DNA of 64,000 nt. It comes from Diadema setosum. Lineage: Eukaryota; Echinodermata; Echinoidea; Diadematoida; Diadematidae. Under the pieces are notes generated by a model. It worked only from the letters and a program-made list of their open reading frames with translations. It was not told the DNA's origin and made no database searches. The position numbers were made by a program, and so were the translations under genes. Below, piece by piece: positions 12,796-24,852 of this stretch (position 1 is its first letter; every line of letters starts with the position of its first letter). The stretch covers positions 47,237,748 through 47,301,747 of the forward strand of contig NC_092688.1 of assembly GCF_964275005.1 (NCBI RefSeq), written 5' to 3'.

Positions 12796-12869
12796 CTAGT
12801 GGCAACTTAACGCCCTTTTCATTCTCACCTGACGAATTTATATCAAATTAACTTATTCCTCTTGGGATT

Positions 12870-13234
12870 GTTTGCTCCTTCATATTCAAATTTCTCATTA
12901 TCTCAAAAAAAAGTTGGAAACCCACTCTGCTGGAGAGAACACAGTGTGAACACAATGTGAACACAGTGTGAAATCTCCTCACACTGTTAAATTCGAGCGT
13001 TTTAACAGTGTGAACACATTGTGAATAATCAATTCACAGTGTGACACAGATCATTACCATGTGAACACTCTGTGAAAACCAAATCACAGTGTGAAATCAT
13101 CTCCACACTGTTAAATTCGAGCGTTTTCACATAGTTGACTATATGTGACCACACTGTGAACACACTGATGGGACACTGTGTTCTTTCCAGTAGAGTAAAG
13201 CCCCATCTCAATCCAAACTATGCCATCCCTTTAA
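12870..13234. mobile_element. Truncated TTAA-ended AGGGATGG foldback element with a nested insertion
   Basis: The right portion matches 21324-21709 and 52470-52841: TTTCTCATTATCTCA on the left of the break, CCCCATCTCAATCCAAACTA and CCATCCCTTTAA on the right. The segment 12924-13196 interrupts it. Confidence 0.65.
12924..13196. mobile_element. ACACAGTGTGAA-array MITE nested in 12870-13234
   Basis: TIR ACTCTGCTGGAGAGAACACA against the inverted right end ACTCTACTGGAAAGAACACA. The interior has about ten CACAGTGTGAACACA/TTCACACTGTG motifs in both orientations and two copies of AAATTCGAGCGTTTT. The target duplication is ambiguous. Confidence 0.7.
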
Positions 13235-13436
13235 GACAATGCAGGCAATTCCTCCTCAAGCTCGAATTGGTTTCACTCGATGGCTGTGAATCAAACAGAG
13301 ATAACCAAATGGGTTTCATTGAATTAGAACCTGAAATAAGACAGTTACGGAACTCAAAAGTTTCACATATTTTTGCCAACCACAGATATGAGTGATCAAC
13401 CCTATACTTCTTGCAAATTAGTTGAAATAATGACGT

Positions 13437-13668
13437 CATAACCTCACAAACCTCCCACTGATCTTCATACAAAACTACATAGTTCACGTTTCCATTTTAT
13501 GAAATGATATAAAAATGAAAACTTGTAACCCTCACATAAAAGTCTGTCATAACCTCACAAATCTCCCACTGATCTTCATACAAAACTACACTTTTCACGT
13601 TTCCGTTTTATGAAATGCTGTACAAAGTAAAAATGAAAACTTGTGATCCTCACACAAAAGTTAAGTTG
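13437..13668 (+). repeat. Local tandem duplication (~116 bp, two copies)
   Basis: ATAACCTCACAAACCTCCCA and the following ACTGATCTTCATACAAAACT, CACGTTTCC and GAAAACTTGT recur about 115 bp later with a few substitutions. No coding signal. Confidence 0.75.
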
Positions 13669-13893
13669 TATTGCAATGGTGTATGAGTATCATATTTTAT
13701 TGCACAAAACAATTTTGAGTTGATGACATTATAACCTCATATATTTTACTTGTATTATACCAGAATGTTTGGGACCAATAATGGTTATACCATTATCACT
13801 GTTTTGATGAAAACAATGGAAAATCAATATTCTGTAACTTTCCTGTTCTAAAGTGCGATAATGATGAACTTCTACCATGCTCTCCATTTTTAT

Positions 13894-14882
13894 TAGCCCA
13901 CCTGAGCCAAATGCTCAAGTGAGCTATTGCGATCGCCCTTCGTCCGGCGTCCGTCGTGCGTCGTGCGTAAACTTTTTACATTTTCATCTTCTTCTTGAGA
14001 ACCCCTTGACCGATTTTCACCAAACTTGGCAGGTGGGATCCCTCGGGGGATAGGATCTCAATTTGTTCAAATGGGTACCATACCCCACCTTGGGGGCCCC
14101 CAGAGGGGCCCAAACCCCCCAAAATTAAGGAATCTTAAAAAATCTTCTTCTCAAGAACCAGAAGGGATAGAGCTAAGTTAATACTATGAATTAGTAAATA
14201 GATGATTGTAGTTTCAAGTTTGTTCATGGCCGAATCAGGGGTGCCCCCCTTGGGACCCAGGGGAGGGGGGTGGGGAGGGGTCCTAATGGGGCCCAAATTG
14301 TACATTTTCATCTTTTCCTTGAAAATGCAATTGTGAATTTTCACCAAAGTTGGCAGGTAGCATCCCTAGGGGGAAAGAATCTCATTCCCATCAAATGGGC
14401 ACCATGCCCCATCTGGGGGCCCCAGGGGACCTAAATTTGGACCGAAATTGTAAATTTTCATCTTTTTCTTGAAAACTCTATCACAAATTTTCACCAAACT
14501 TGGCAGGTAGTCCCATGGGGATAAGATTTCAAAGTATTTGAATGGGCACCATGCTTTCCTTGGGGGCCCCAGGGGGTCCAAACCTCCTAAAACAATGAAT
14601 ATTCAATAACATTTTTCTCTAGTTCTAATCAAAAGTGATAGGGCTTTTAAGTCTTTTTTTGCCCAAGCTGCATAATCCAATATTCTATAAAGTACAGTGT
14701 ACTTGGTAGGTATTTTTTACCAGTGTGATGGAATGCATAATTATGTAAATGGACACCATGCCCCCACTCTCAAAGCTACCCCCACCATAAGTTTCCAATG
14801 TTCTCAGGTAAAAGTCTGCAAGAATGCATGGAAGGTGAAGTTGCGATACTCAGGTGAGCGTGTGACCCCCGGGTCTCTTGTT
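13894..14882. mobile_element. CTCACCTGAGC-ended element, copy 2
   Basis: Same ends as 582-2014: CCACCTGAGCCAAATGCTCA at the left and GATACTCAGGTGAGCGTG with GGGTCTCTTGTTT at the right. It has three internal units (near 13979, 14303 and 14451) instead of four to five, so internal unit number varies between copies. Confidence 0.75.
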
Positions 14883-14985
14883 TACATTTAGGGCCTACTC
14901 ATGCATAAAAGTAAACAAGCATAATTATTCATGGCAGAAAAATTTTCATGTTCGGTGCAGTATCTTTTTGTCATGATTTCAACTA

Positions 14986-15425
14986 CAGTTCCACCTCGAT
15001 TATCCGGCCATGTCGGGACCGGCGCTCATCCGGATAAGCTAATTGGCCGGATATGGGAGACACAATGTTCATGTATATAGCTGCCGTCCAAGCTGCCGTC
15101 CCAGTGCACTGGCAGCTAGACAGGTAGCGTACCCTGCAACGGTGGTGTAATCTATGCTAGCCTGCGCAAAATTGTAGTCCCTTCTTTACAGAAATAAAGT
15201 ATATCTTTATGTGAAAATCATACATGTTTTGCCTCATTAGATATTGTGAAACCTATTATGCACATCTTATGAAATTAGTGAAATAGATCCATGAAAAAAT
15301 GTTAAAGTCACTGTTTTTTTTTCTCAATTTTTGGATGAAAAAAAAAAAAGTCCTTCACTGCGTGAACGCGTCCGGATAATATAGATTTCCGGATAAAAGG
15401 AGACCGGATAATCGAGGTCGAACTG
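14986..15425. mobile_element. pogo/Tigger-like MITE, well preserved copy
   Basis: TIR CAGTTCCACCTCGATTATCC against the right end GGATAATCGAGGTCGAACTG. A TA lies directly left (14984-14985). Interior AATTGGCCGGATATGGGAGA and repeated CCGGATAA motifs. No transposase. Confidence 0.78.
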
Positions 15426-16605
15426 TTTATTATTATATTCATTGTTAGAGTTTCGTGAAGTAGAGTATAGAATCATATCTTTCATTTAATTTTTAGCTTT
15501 TTGTTGTTCACACGAGCATGAAGTAAAATTCAGGGTTGCCAATTTAATGAGTAAAAAAAAAACAAAAAAAAAAAAAGAAAAAAAAAACGATTTCTGCAGC
15601 ACTAATTGCACCAGGAGTGTAATGGGTTATAAATTTCTCAAAAAAGTCCTGCAATTCAAATTTGATGTATCATATTTCTCTTAAAACTACATCATTTCTT
15701 TCAAATGTGGCATCATAAGAATGCCTGATTAATTTTCTTTACAACGACAACTCACTTGTTTACATTATTCATTCCTGGAATGCACAGTGCGACTGAGTAT
15801 TGGGAAAGGTCAAATGTGAAATGTTGCAAAATGGAGCAAACGGGCTATGTCAAACAATATAATTCCCGTTTGCTTGGTCGTTTCAGGGAAGGAATGTGCT
15901 TGAAAAAAATGCATTGTGAGATTACCATTAGATTCCAGGCTTCATCCATGAATTAAAAACTGCAATAGTATCTGCAGATTAAAATCAAACATAAGGTTGA
16001 CCAAACAGTCATCTAATGTTTAGGAAGTGGGAGTTTTTGAAAGTGCTCTCATTTCAGCATTGCTTATTCCAATGGCATTTTTTCATCATAATTGTACGCT
16101 ATCAATAGCAGAATTGTTGCGAATTTTCACTTTTGATCTGTCCTCATACTCAGGTGTTTTGTACATTTCAAGAACACCAAATCATAGCAAGTGAAGTGTC
16201 ATTTCAAAGATAATTAATCAGGCTTTCTTATGATGTCATATTTAATGAAGATAATGCCACGATAAGAGAAATATGATACAGGCTGTATATCAAATTTTAA
16301 TTGCAGAACTTATTTTGAGGAGTTTATTTACCTATATACCATTGTGGTACACTCGAATATTGTACAGTATACTTAACATTTCTCTCTATGCCTTTGAGAG
16401 CCTGCAGATCTACATGGACTGAATATTTTCGCTGTTGTGTGATATGTTGATACCACGAAACAAAGAATATAACATGTCGTTGTCATAACCATTTTGCATT
16501 GTGTTACACATTTTCCTGGAATCGGAAGAAGTGCTGGTCTATATAAGCTTTATTTCTTACTCATCTATACATCAGATACAGCCCATTTTACAATGCACTA
16601 CTGCC

Positions 16606-16607
16606 AT

Positions 16608-16664
<57 letters not shown>

Positions 16665-16684
16665 ATGTATTACTGCTACTACTA
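16606..16684. repeat. (TAC)n microsatellite
   Basis: About 18 uninterrupted TAC units, then broken copies. The poly-Tyr and poly-Thr frames here are artefacts. Confidence 0.95.
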
Positions 16685-17380
16685 CGTTTGTTTCATTTTC
16701 GTTTGATTTTATTTACCACATCCAACTAATAACAGATTACTGCAAAGTAACGCTAGTCATTTAAACAAACAAGTGAAGAGGCATATTAAGATTATAATAA
16801 TGAGACAAAGAATATGTAGGCTCTACACAAAATAAATGCCAAAAAATCTAATGTATTATGTATATTAAATACGTATACATAATACATATAAACTGCATAC
16901 TATAGTATAGCCTACATGCACATACATACATGTAAATACAACCTGTATTTTGATATTCGGTTAATATACTTCTAAACTATGACAACTATAAGTGCTACAC
17001 AAATAACAATTGATTCTGCAGTATTGTAAAGGTAACACCTACAAAATAAACTTAAAACCAAAAAATCTTGATTGGGAGCATAAAAAGACATCGATATAGT
17101 AATTTTGCCATTGTCATTTCAGTGTACAGTTTAAACAATGGCATCAGTTAAAGGGAATAAAAGATATCATCATGTATAAGGCAATACGTGCATATTATTT
17201 CATGCCATAGAAATAGTGTAAAAACCACATGAGTTGCCATCTCCACCACAACGAGCTCATTAATTCTTTTCAGTGTCCCCAGCAATGTTTCGCAGAAGAG
17301 ATTAACTCACTCAAGAAGGGTTGATTTAAAACGCCATGGGACCATCAAGCACTAAGAGTTGTTACTGGTAGCGAAAGACT

Positions 17381-17613
17381 TAATTCAGTCCCATAATCGG
17401 CAAGACATGTACAGACCGGAAAGACGGTTGGCAGCTGTCTTCCGCACTGTGCTTCCTCCTCGTCTGCACTGTGTGCTCGTCCAAGTTCGAGCAGGTGCGC
17501 ACCGTGCGTGTTCAATGCCACATGCCTTTCACTGTGAATAGCTGTTGTTATTCTGCTGAGTATGATATTAACAGCCTACATGAGAGCGAAGTTTTCAGCT
17601 TGCGCTTTCAGTG
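17381..17613 (+). other. GC-richer island with a signal-peptide-like open frame
   Basis: One frame reads DGWQLSSALCFLLVCTVCSS followed by KFEQ at 17423-17494, then VRTVRVQCHMPFTVNSCC and onward to a tga near 17613. The hydrophobic core plus Cys-rich tail resembles the N-terminus of a secreted peptide, and CAG|GTGCGC at 17492-17500 could be a donor. There is no ATG in this frame, so it would need an upstream exon. No homology recognised. Weak. Confidence 0.15.
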
Positions 17614-17879
17614 AAATCGGACGTGAAATTCGTAAGGTCTGCGAGTTTCAAATTGTTTTCACAAAACTCTGAGTTTGCTTGCTTACTTGTATAATGTAGA
17701 TTACATAGAAGTGATTTGACGAGGCCCTTTTACGACATAAGTTTCTCACATCATGTTTAATTTCAATTTGCTGTATACTAATTCTTTTCATCTGATTTAT
17801 TCTATTCACCAAAGTCCGATAAGAAAATAAGAGAGAAAGATTGATCAACACTGACGTTTTCATGGGCAGCTGTCATTCT

Positions 17880-17881
17880 TC

Positions 17882-17921
<40 letters not shown>

Positions 17922-18035
17922 CATATCATTATTATTATCATCATTATTATTATCATTATTATTATTATTATTGTTATTACCATCATTATTTTCATCATCG
18001 TCATCATGATCATTCTTATCATTATGATCGTTATT
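17880..18035. repeat. (TTA)n / (ATC)n microsatellite
   Basis: Long TTA array grading into ATCATT variants. Confidence 0.95.
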
Positions 18036-18083
18036 TCTTAATTGTACAGTTATGATAGAGAAACATTCGGCTTGCAGTGAGAT

Positions 18084-18410
18084 TGACTTGATTTGATTTG
18101 ATTTGATTTGATTTATTGGTTCCTGTATTATTGTACATGTACATGTATATATACATTGTTCGTGCCATACATATACATAAACATAAGTTGTTCACAAAAT
18201 ATATATTTTTTCTTCATTGACTTTCACAATGTACAGCAATATACGTATCAGGAATACAACAGTGAATAATACAGTTGGGCTACAGCATAAGCGTGGCTTG
18301 ATTGCGTGCAGCCCCCGTACATAATACACATCGGAAAGAAAATAGGATTGGGTTCTATATTTTAAATAAATACCATCAAGAGTCAAAATTGACATCATAC
18401 TTCACATTTT
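18084..18410 (-). mobile_element. 3' end of a CR1-like LINE (or dependent SINE), minus strand
   Basis: Read on the minus strand, it ends CCAATAAATCAAATCAAATC with a short tandem tail. Upstream is GGGGGCTGCACGCAATCAAG and GCTTATGCTGTAGCCC, a GC-rich hairpin-like block comparable to GGGGCCCCATAACAAGCAC in the LINE at 57677. Only 3' UTR-like sequence is present. Confidence 0.5.
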
Positions 18411-19093
18411 CATCAAAAAAAAAAAAAAAAATCAGTGTGCTTACAATATGCCATCCAAAGAAAGGAGAATATTTTAAAAACCCTCTGCAGGGATTGCATG
18501 GTTAATATTATGTATATGCCACTGCCGATTAGCAATGACCAGTGGATATACGTGATAATTGATTTCTATGAGAGCTACTGACGTAGAATTACGTCACTAA
18601 TTATACATTTTTTTTCATCACCCTGCAGTCATGTCACATTGCATTTATATTATTTGTGTGCGTCAGTCCATGGTAAATAATGCTAATGCATGTAAAACAT
18701 ACACCAGTGCTTTCTTTACATTGATCAGACATCTACATTGGAATGTTGTGGAATATCAACTGTTTTATTTTCCATTTAAATTGGGGTAAATTAATCAATT
18801 CAGACTACGGCATCGTTATACAGAGGTGACATGTTTCAAAATCAGTAATACCTCACAGTTGAGGCGTAATCATTATGACACGAAGGCTGTAAGTCAAGCG
18901 CTCCGCATTCACTAATAGACAAAGTTGTATAACATTTTGGATTTCCTTCGTGAATATACCGTCTTTTCGGCTATACTACTTATAGAAAGCAGGATTTTAT
19001 ACAGCTGTCCAAGAGAATTCATAATTTCAGATAGAACTATGGAACTTGTCAATGGGAGATATATACTACATCTTCGTAGCTCCATACTTGAAT

Positions 19094-19466
19094 TTAAAGG
19101 GATGGTATAGTATTGATTGAGGTGTGGATTCAGCCTTTACCTTTTTGCTAGATACTTAAAAACTATGAAATGTTATATAAGGGCACACAATTCTAAAGAA
19201 AATTCAAAGTTTATTATTTGATGAAAATCAGTTTTAAAATGGCAGAGATATCCAAAACAAAGTAAAACAAAGCAATCCTAATAAAAGGTGGGTCCCACCT
19301 TTTATTAGGATTACTTTGTTTTGGGTATCTCAGCCATTTCAAAACAAATTTTGAATTCCTATTTTTTTATATGCTCCTCCTTATTTCATTAGAGGTTTCT
19401 CATTATCTTAAAAAAAAATCATCAACAAAAAATTACGTTGGAAACCTAAAGCCCTATCTCAACCGA
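19094..19466. mobile_element. TTAA-ended AGGGATGG foldback MITE, right end truncated
   Basis: Begins TTAAAGGGATGGTATAGTAT. The centre is a nearly perfect palindrome: 19-bp arm AATCCTAATAAAAGGTGGG, one base, then the complementary arm (about 19273-19311). The right half repeats the left half inverted but loses its last ~40 bp. Confidence 0.75.
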
Positions 19467-19546
19467 GAGGCTCACGGCTGTGTTATCTTTCTACATTTAC
19501 TATATCCAGGGTATGTTGCCGATATAGAAGAGCTATCCGCTATCTC

Positions 19547-19547
<1 letters not shown>

Positions 19548-19590
<43 letters not shown>

Positions 19591-19633
19591 CTAGAACAAC
19601 AGCAGCAGCAGCAGCAGCAACAACAACAACAGC

Positions 19634-19665
<32 letters not shown>

Positions 19666-19671
19666 CTAGAA

Positions 19672-19710
<39 letters not shown>

Positions 19711-19750
19711 CAACAACAGCAACAACAACAACAACAACAGCAACAACAAT
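19548..19750. repeat. (CAA)n/(CAG)n compound microsatellite with higher-order duplication
   Basis: Blocks of CAA and CAG alternate. The block CTAGAACAACAG + (CAG)n + (CAA)n + CAG + (CAA)n occurs twice in succession. Frames give poly-Thr/Ala, poly-Val or poly-Cys and are not genes. Confidence 0.95.
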
Positions 19751-20280
19751 CAAAACAAGACGAAACTGAACCCGATGTCTTCATTATCATAATACAATAC
19801 ACTTGGTCGGGAATGATGATTACGTAACTCGACACAATAATGACGTGTCATACACATTATCAATTTTTGCATACCTTGTACAGCTTGCCATGGTTATGCT
19901 TTGTGATTACATGCACTAATGTTGAATAAAGGAACAATCATTTGTTAATTATTAAGATCTGATATTGAAACTGATAGATCACTTATTACTAAAGGTTATT
20001 TGATGACTTGCCATCAGTATATTTACAGAGAGGATAAGCGTGTAATTGCTAGATTGTGTCAAGACTGGATATATCAATATTATTATCATGTTGTTGATGT
20101 TTTTCGGGCAAGACACATCACACGTGCTTACAGTCTCCCGATTCGTCATGGTGTATATGAACCTGGAGTTGGGTTTATTCAGGGAGGTGATACAGAGATG
20201 GAGTGGCAACTCTTCGTAATTCATGCAAACACATGTTAGGGTTAAAGGCGTTACAATGGGATGTCTAGCATTCCATTACG

Positions 20281-20891
20281 CTTTGAAGTCATGCTCGGCA
20301 CCGCTCTAGTTGCAAGACGAAGTTCGGAGACGAAGAACGCATTTCACCTTTCGTTGAATTACACGCTTTATTTCACCGCAAAATTTTAAATGAAATAGGT
20401 CTACTCGAATTGATTTAGAATAGTTTAGGAAAGAATTCAATATTTTTAACATGTATTTCTAGTTTCTTCGTACTTCTCAAATCGAAAGAAAATGAAAATT
20501 AAGCCCTCTCAAAAACCTAATTCTATTTTTTTTTCTATAATGCGCACATTTCCGCATGTTAATTTTCCATCTGTTAATAAGGGGATATTTAAATCTTTCA
20601 AACAAAGTACTCCGTTAAAGCGTGTTCCAGCGTGTTTTTAAACTATTAACTGTTTTTTTGCTGTTAAAATTGTGAGTTTTACACTGCATTTTGATTCGCT
20701 GCTCCAATTCAAGGTACACAAATTCATTGTTGCCATCACATTGAAAGAGAGAGCGAATTGCAGTAGGAGCAAAATTTTCTAGATGTGAGAGCGCTAGTCC
20801 CGATTATTGATGCTCTCTTTTGTCAAAGCACATGGGTAACACCTGTAGTTGAACGCGTAACTTCTCGGCGGTGCCGCGCATGACTTCAAAG
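20281..20891. mobile_element. TIR element, CTTTGAAGTCATGC family
   Basis: Left CTTTGAAGTCATGCTCGGCA (then CCGC) and right GCGGTGCCGCGCATGACTTC (then AAAG) form a 24-bp TIR with one mismatch. The interior is AT-rich without a long frame. No target duplication recognised. Confidence 0.65.
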
Positions 20892-21323
20892 GAGAGCTTT
20901 AGTTGCCTCTCCTTCTCTAGCACCTCCCTGGTGACAGGCCATGATTGCCGTGGATGCCGTGTCAGATTTTTGAATGGTCAAAAATTTGCCACGGCAGTCC
21001 CGGTGCTAATGAGGAAGCTTGTAGGCCGTAATAAAACGGGGTGAACGCAACAAAGCGAGACAGCACATAATAGGCCGTAACAAAACTTGGAGGCGGTTCG
21101 TCGTGGGACAAAACGGAAAATATTGTGTAGTCTAGCCTGACCAGACGCCGTGAGAACAGCGACTGATAGCTACATGTTCACCGTAGTAAGGACTGGAACA
21201 AACAAGGCTAGAATACGGAGGAGAACAAGCAGGAGAATGTCCCATCTACCCATGGCGCACTACGTTTCGGGGTTGCCGTCGCCACTGGGAACATGGTGTA
21301 AACGCGACATTTAGATGCTTATC

Positions 21324-21709
21324 ATAAGGGATGGTACAGTATTGGTGGAAATGAGAATTGGGCTTCTAACTTTTTGCGAGATACCAAGAAAACACTTATA
21401 ATATAGTACAGAGCATACCATTTAAAGAGGAATTCAAAGTTTATTTGATGAAAATCGGGTTTGGAACGACCGAAACATCCAAAAACAAAGTGAAATAACG
21501 CGATCGCAATTGTGGGCCCACACTTTATTAGAATATTGCTCTATTTTGGATATCTCAGCCATTTCAAAATCAATTTTCATCAAATAAACGTTGAATTCCT
21601 CATAGAATTACATGCTCTTTCATATTTTATAAGAGGTTTCTCATTATCTCACCAAAAAATGTTAGAAATCTGAAATTAGGTCTCAACCAAAACTATACGA
21701 TCCCTTTGT
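21324..21709. mobile_element. AGGGATGG foldback MITE, full-length copy with decayed ends
   Basis: AAGGGATGGTACAGTATTGG at the left and AAACTATACGATCCCTTT at the right. Interior GTGGGCCCACACTTTATTAG marks the palindromic centre. The terminal TTAA is lost at both ends. Confidence 0.7.
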
Positions 21710-23568
21710 GACAGTGTATAGTGTTACGCATATTCCCTGTCTGAGGGTGTGTTTACCCCTGTGATATGTGTGTAACGCTGACGAGTTCCGAGTTTCGTGC
21801 TGGTGTGATAGGTGTAAGTGTTAACTTCTTGATATGAATATTTGAATATTCAAATATGGAATACACCGACTGCGTTAGAATTCGGTGGTCATATCAGCAT
21901 TATATGTTTAGATTTTTAACTCCGGTCTTATAATTATGCCTGTGATATTGTGTACAAGGAAATGGTTGATTTCAGTTTGGCGTTGGTGTATGGAAGATTC
22001 TCCTACATAATTTTTACCATAATATAGTAAAACAACAACAACAATATTGACTGTTAGTTTTCTGGTGGTGGATTTTCTCTTCTATACTTGTTTACATTTT
22101 CTTTCTAAATCAAATATCAAGGGAAAAAAAACACAATTTTTTCTTGAAGTTCAACATTCAAACATTTAATAAAGTAAGTAAAAACAAAACAACAACAAAG
22201 ATATACATAACACATCAACTATTGCCTATAAACAATCGAAGTGGCTTTCTAGTGATTGTACAGCTGCATACAGAGGTTCGAATACCTGAGTAACTGAAGA
22301 TTGATTTTTCCCGCATGTCAAAATTGTTTCAGAGTTTTTAGAAATTCACATAGCATACGACGCACTGTATCTTTTAGTTATGTTTTGCCGTCTGACACTG
22401 CCACTATAAGCCAGTTCGTAATTAGCTCGTGTACACCTTGGTACAGATGACCTTTCTTTTTTCTCAGTTGGTTAGGCACTTCACTCGTTATCAAAGCGGT
22501 ATAATGCATAAGCTTGCCCGACAACAATATATTCATGGAATTCGTGTTCAAACAAATTATGAACTCGAGTTTAGACCAGGTGACCAGAATAGTCCGTCAG
22601 CTGACACTTTAGCAGGCATCTAATTCATTGTTCCGTATGATTGAATGCAATAACAACCTTTTTCTTTTGATGTTGCCAAATACCAGGTTTGCTGTCAAGT
22701 GGATGTGCTGGCAAGCACTACTTAGATAAGGATCTCATGAATAATCATCACATCACAGATGCTTATCTCAGTGAATTAATAAACCAAAATGCCTGTTGGT
22801 ACAAATGACCTTTTTCTGCTCGTGCGCAAAGTGGAATTACGAACTGGTCTATTAACCCTGTATTAGTGTATACAGTGTATTTAGAGTGGTGTAAAACAAG
22901 AAATAATGCACTTTATTTCTTCCTCCTTGTACGACAGGATTAGAGCCTTTCAAGCAATGGAAAGTATCCGTGTTGCAGCGATATCACTCAGAGCTCGACT
23001 TATTACCAGAAGACACCATCAACTTACCATTAATAACATCATGTTTTACCGCGTCAACTTATCCTATTACAATCATTTTTTTTTTATAATACATGTATTG
23101 ATTCTTCCTCTGTTATGCCAGATGGATATGAAAAGTTACCTATCCTATGATATATTGTTGGAAGATAATTTTGCTTTCATGCGAGGGTATTTGATGTATA
23201 TAAGGTTGGGGCTAAAAGCTAGCATATACACCTGGAAGGAAAACTATTTTCCTCAGATCTTCTTCTTTTTTTTTTTTTTTTTTTACACCTGTTACCCTTA
23301 TATTATATTCAAGAGGATAGATAAGATATATCTCTGCTGAATCTTCATAGCATATAACGCGTCAAAAACACCCAGAGACATAATATGGTTCACATAACAG
23401 TGAATATGATTTCAGATAATCAGGGGATCAAAGGTTTACATACAGTAACCATAAAACTTCGTGTTACTAAACCTCTATTTTCCTTTACTACCCGTAGTCG
23501 GGGTAGACAGCTGTATTGATTACATCAGCATTTTGCAGACCCCCACCATACTTACATACATACATAGA
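21710..23568. other. Nothing recognised
   Basis: AT-rich sequence with a T run at about 23266-23284. The open frames here (for example 22429-22623 and 22906-23340) show no recognisable domain and no supporting splice context. Confidence 0.4.
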
Positions 23569-23574
23569 TTTATT
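23569..23574 (-). terminator. Candidate polyadenylation signal for the tryparedoxin-like gene
   Basis: TTTATT on the + strand is AATAAA on the minus strand, about 615 bp past the stop codon. Confidence 0.3.
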
Positions 23575-23792
23575 TGACAAGAAGCGTATGAAGTGTTGTG
23601 ATAGATAATGTACTATGTACGTATATTTCAGCAATAATACAACTTGCCTGTCCCATGAAAATGTAAGCCGACAAAAATGAGAGAAGTTTTGAAAATTGTT
23701 TTCCTACCTGATGTATGAAGATTTTTGGCCTAACTCTAGATTATACATCGAATGTATATAGAACTGTGTATCAAAATATATTGCCTTTGAAT

Positions 23793-24008
23793 TTACACAC
23801 ATTTTAACTTGAATAAGTTCCCATAAACCATTTTAACCGAAAGCCAAAGTCGAAGCATGCATTTCTTCACAGAAATGGACGATGCCAATCTGACGGGTTT
23901 GCCAAGAGCTTTCTCGAGGCACTCTCGATCTACAGCATTAAGTAAAGGACTTGCAGCTATAACATAACCTATGTAACTGAAGAAAAAAATGAAGACGCGA
24001 ATACTCAT
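23793..24008 (-). other. Short minus-strand frame with signal-peptide-like start, in the presumed 3' UTR
   Basis: ATG at 24008-24006 opens MSIRVFIFFFSYIGYVIAAS, followed by PLLNAVDRECLEKALG and a Lys-rich end (71 residues). Hydrophobic residues 5-19 could act as a signal peptide. No homology recognised. It is downstream of the tryparedoxin-like stop on the same strand, so most likely chance. Confidence 0.12.
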
Positions 24009-24189
24009 CCCCAATTTAACAGAAACACCTCAAATTCGGTCAGTTTTCCTTGCAATTATACGAAGTACGAGTCTCTCTCTTCTTATGACAAGTCCTTCTT
24101 CCACATCATCATAGCGTATTGCCAAACCCTCAGCGTGTCTTGGTCGGTTCCTTCGACATCAGGCTATTACGCAAGAGGTCACTTCCGGA

Positions 24190-24333
24190 TTAGTTCGTCC
24201 ACGGGAAGTCTTCACCTTCCGGGTCAACCATGACGGCTTCCCTGCCCTGTCTGTTCACAATCTCTCCGTTGGTGCTCTTGAGAATGATGAGCGTGGGAAT
24301 ACCTGAGACGCCAAACTTTTTGCCCAGCTCCCC
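24190..24333 (-). CDS. Tryparedoxin/nucleoredoxin-like protein, C-terminal exon
   Basis: Last exon, preceded on the minus strand by acceptor CTCATTGAATTGGCAG. It encodes GELGKKFGVSGIPTLIIL, then KSTNGEIVNRQGREAV and MVDPEGEDFPWTN-stop (taa at 24192-24190). LGKKFGV-x-GIPTL with the cis-proline (about residue 116), a G-x-I...GR strand and a D-P-x-G-x-x-FPW ending are typical of tryparedoxin/nucleoredoxin thioredoxin folds. Phase 0 joins the exon at 26318 to give a 150-residue protein, the usual tryparedoxin length. The intron is 1984 bp and holds two MITEs and a tRNA-like SINE remnant. Confidence 0.92.
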   Translation of the reverse strand, partial: GELGKKFGVSGIPTLIILKSTNGEIVNRQGREAVMVDPEGEDFPWTN

Positions 24334-24564
24334 CTGCCAATTCAATGAGTACACAGAGAGAATAAATTGATGCGGCGAGGTTCAAATAACCTCAAAATTA
24401 ACTCAAAACTTACCCGTACGTCCTAATACACAGGTACAGGAAAACGCACACGCCGTACACATACACACAAAACTAATTGGCAATTGGCCCTCCAATGACG
24501 TAAATGGATACAAATCATTAGTGTTCTGAGTGAAATCTATGATGATAATAGTGATCATACATAC

Positions 24565-24640
24565 ATGGGTGGGACCGTGGGATTCAAACCCACGACCTCC
24601 TGACTACAGAGACGGGCGTCAAGTCTATATGCCTAGGGTG
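24565..24640 (-). repeat. tRNA-derived SINE fragment (3' half tRNA-like)
   Basis: On the minus strand: CTTGACGCCCGTCTCTGTAG, TCAGGAGG, then the T-arm CGTGGGTTTGAATCCCACG and GTCCCACC. GGTTTGAATCC is a B-box. The 5' half (A-box, acceptor and D arms) is not recognisable, so it is not a functional tRNA. Confidence 0.6.
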
Positions 24641-24852
24641 ATTAATCATGGCTGCTACTCCTAACAGTTGGTGTTTTAAAGGCAATGTGCGAATTAGTTG
24701 CAATTGACATTCTGTGATGAATTAGAAAAGAAGACTTTATGACGTCAGTGGCGGGTCGAATCGAGACGATGCATTGATGACGTTTGAGGTGGAGATAAAA
24801 TTGATAGAAATAATTGGCAAAGGCGTGGGAGGTATGGAAGGTGCTATATGGC

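Noticed and set aside
19371..19835. Poly-Thr/Ala, poly-Val/Ala and poly-Cys frames on both strands
   Set aside because: All arise from the CAA/CAG microsatellite.
20000..20239. 79-codon frame as a gene
   Set aside because: No recognisable family. A minus-strand frame overlaps it, so the open stretch is not informative.
24565..24640. Functional tRNA gene on the minus strand
   Set aside because: Only the anticodon-to-T-arm half is recognisable. The A-box and acceptor pairing are missing.
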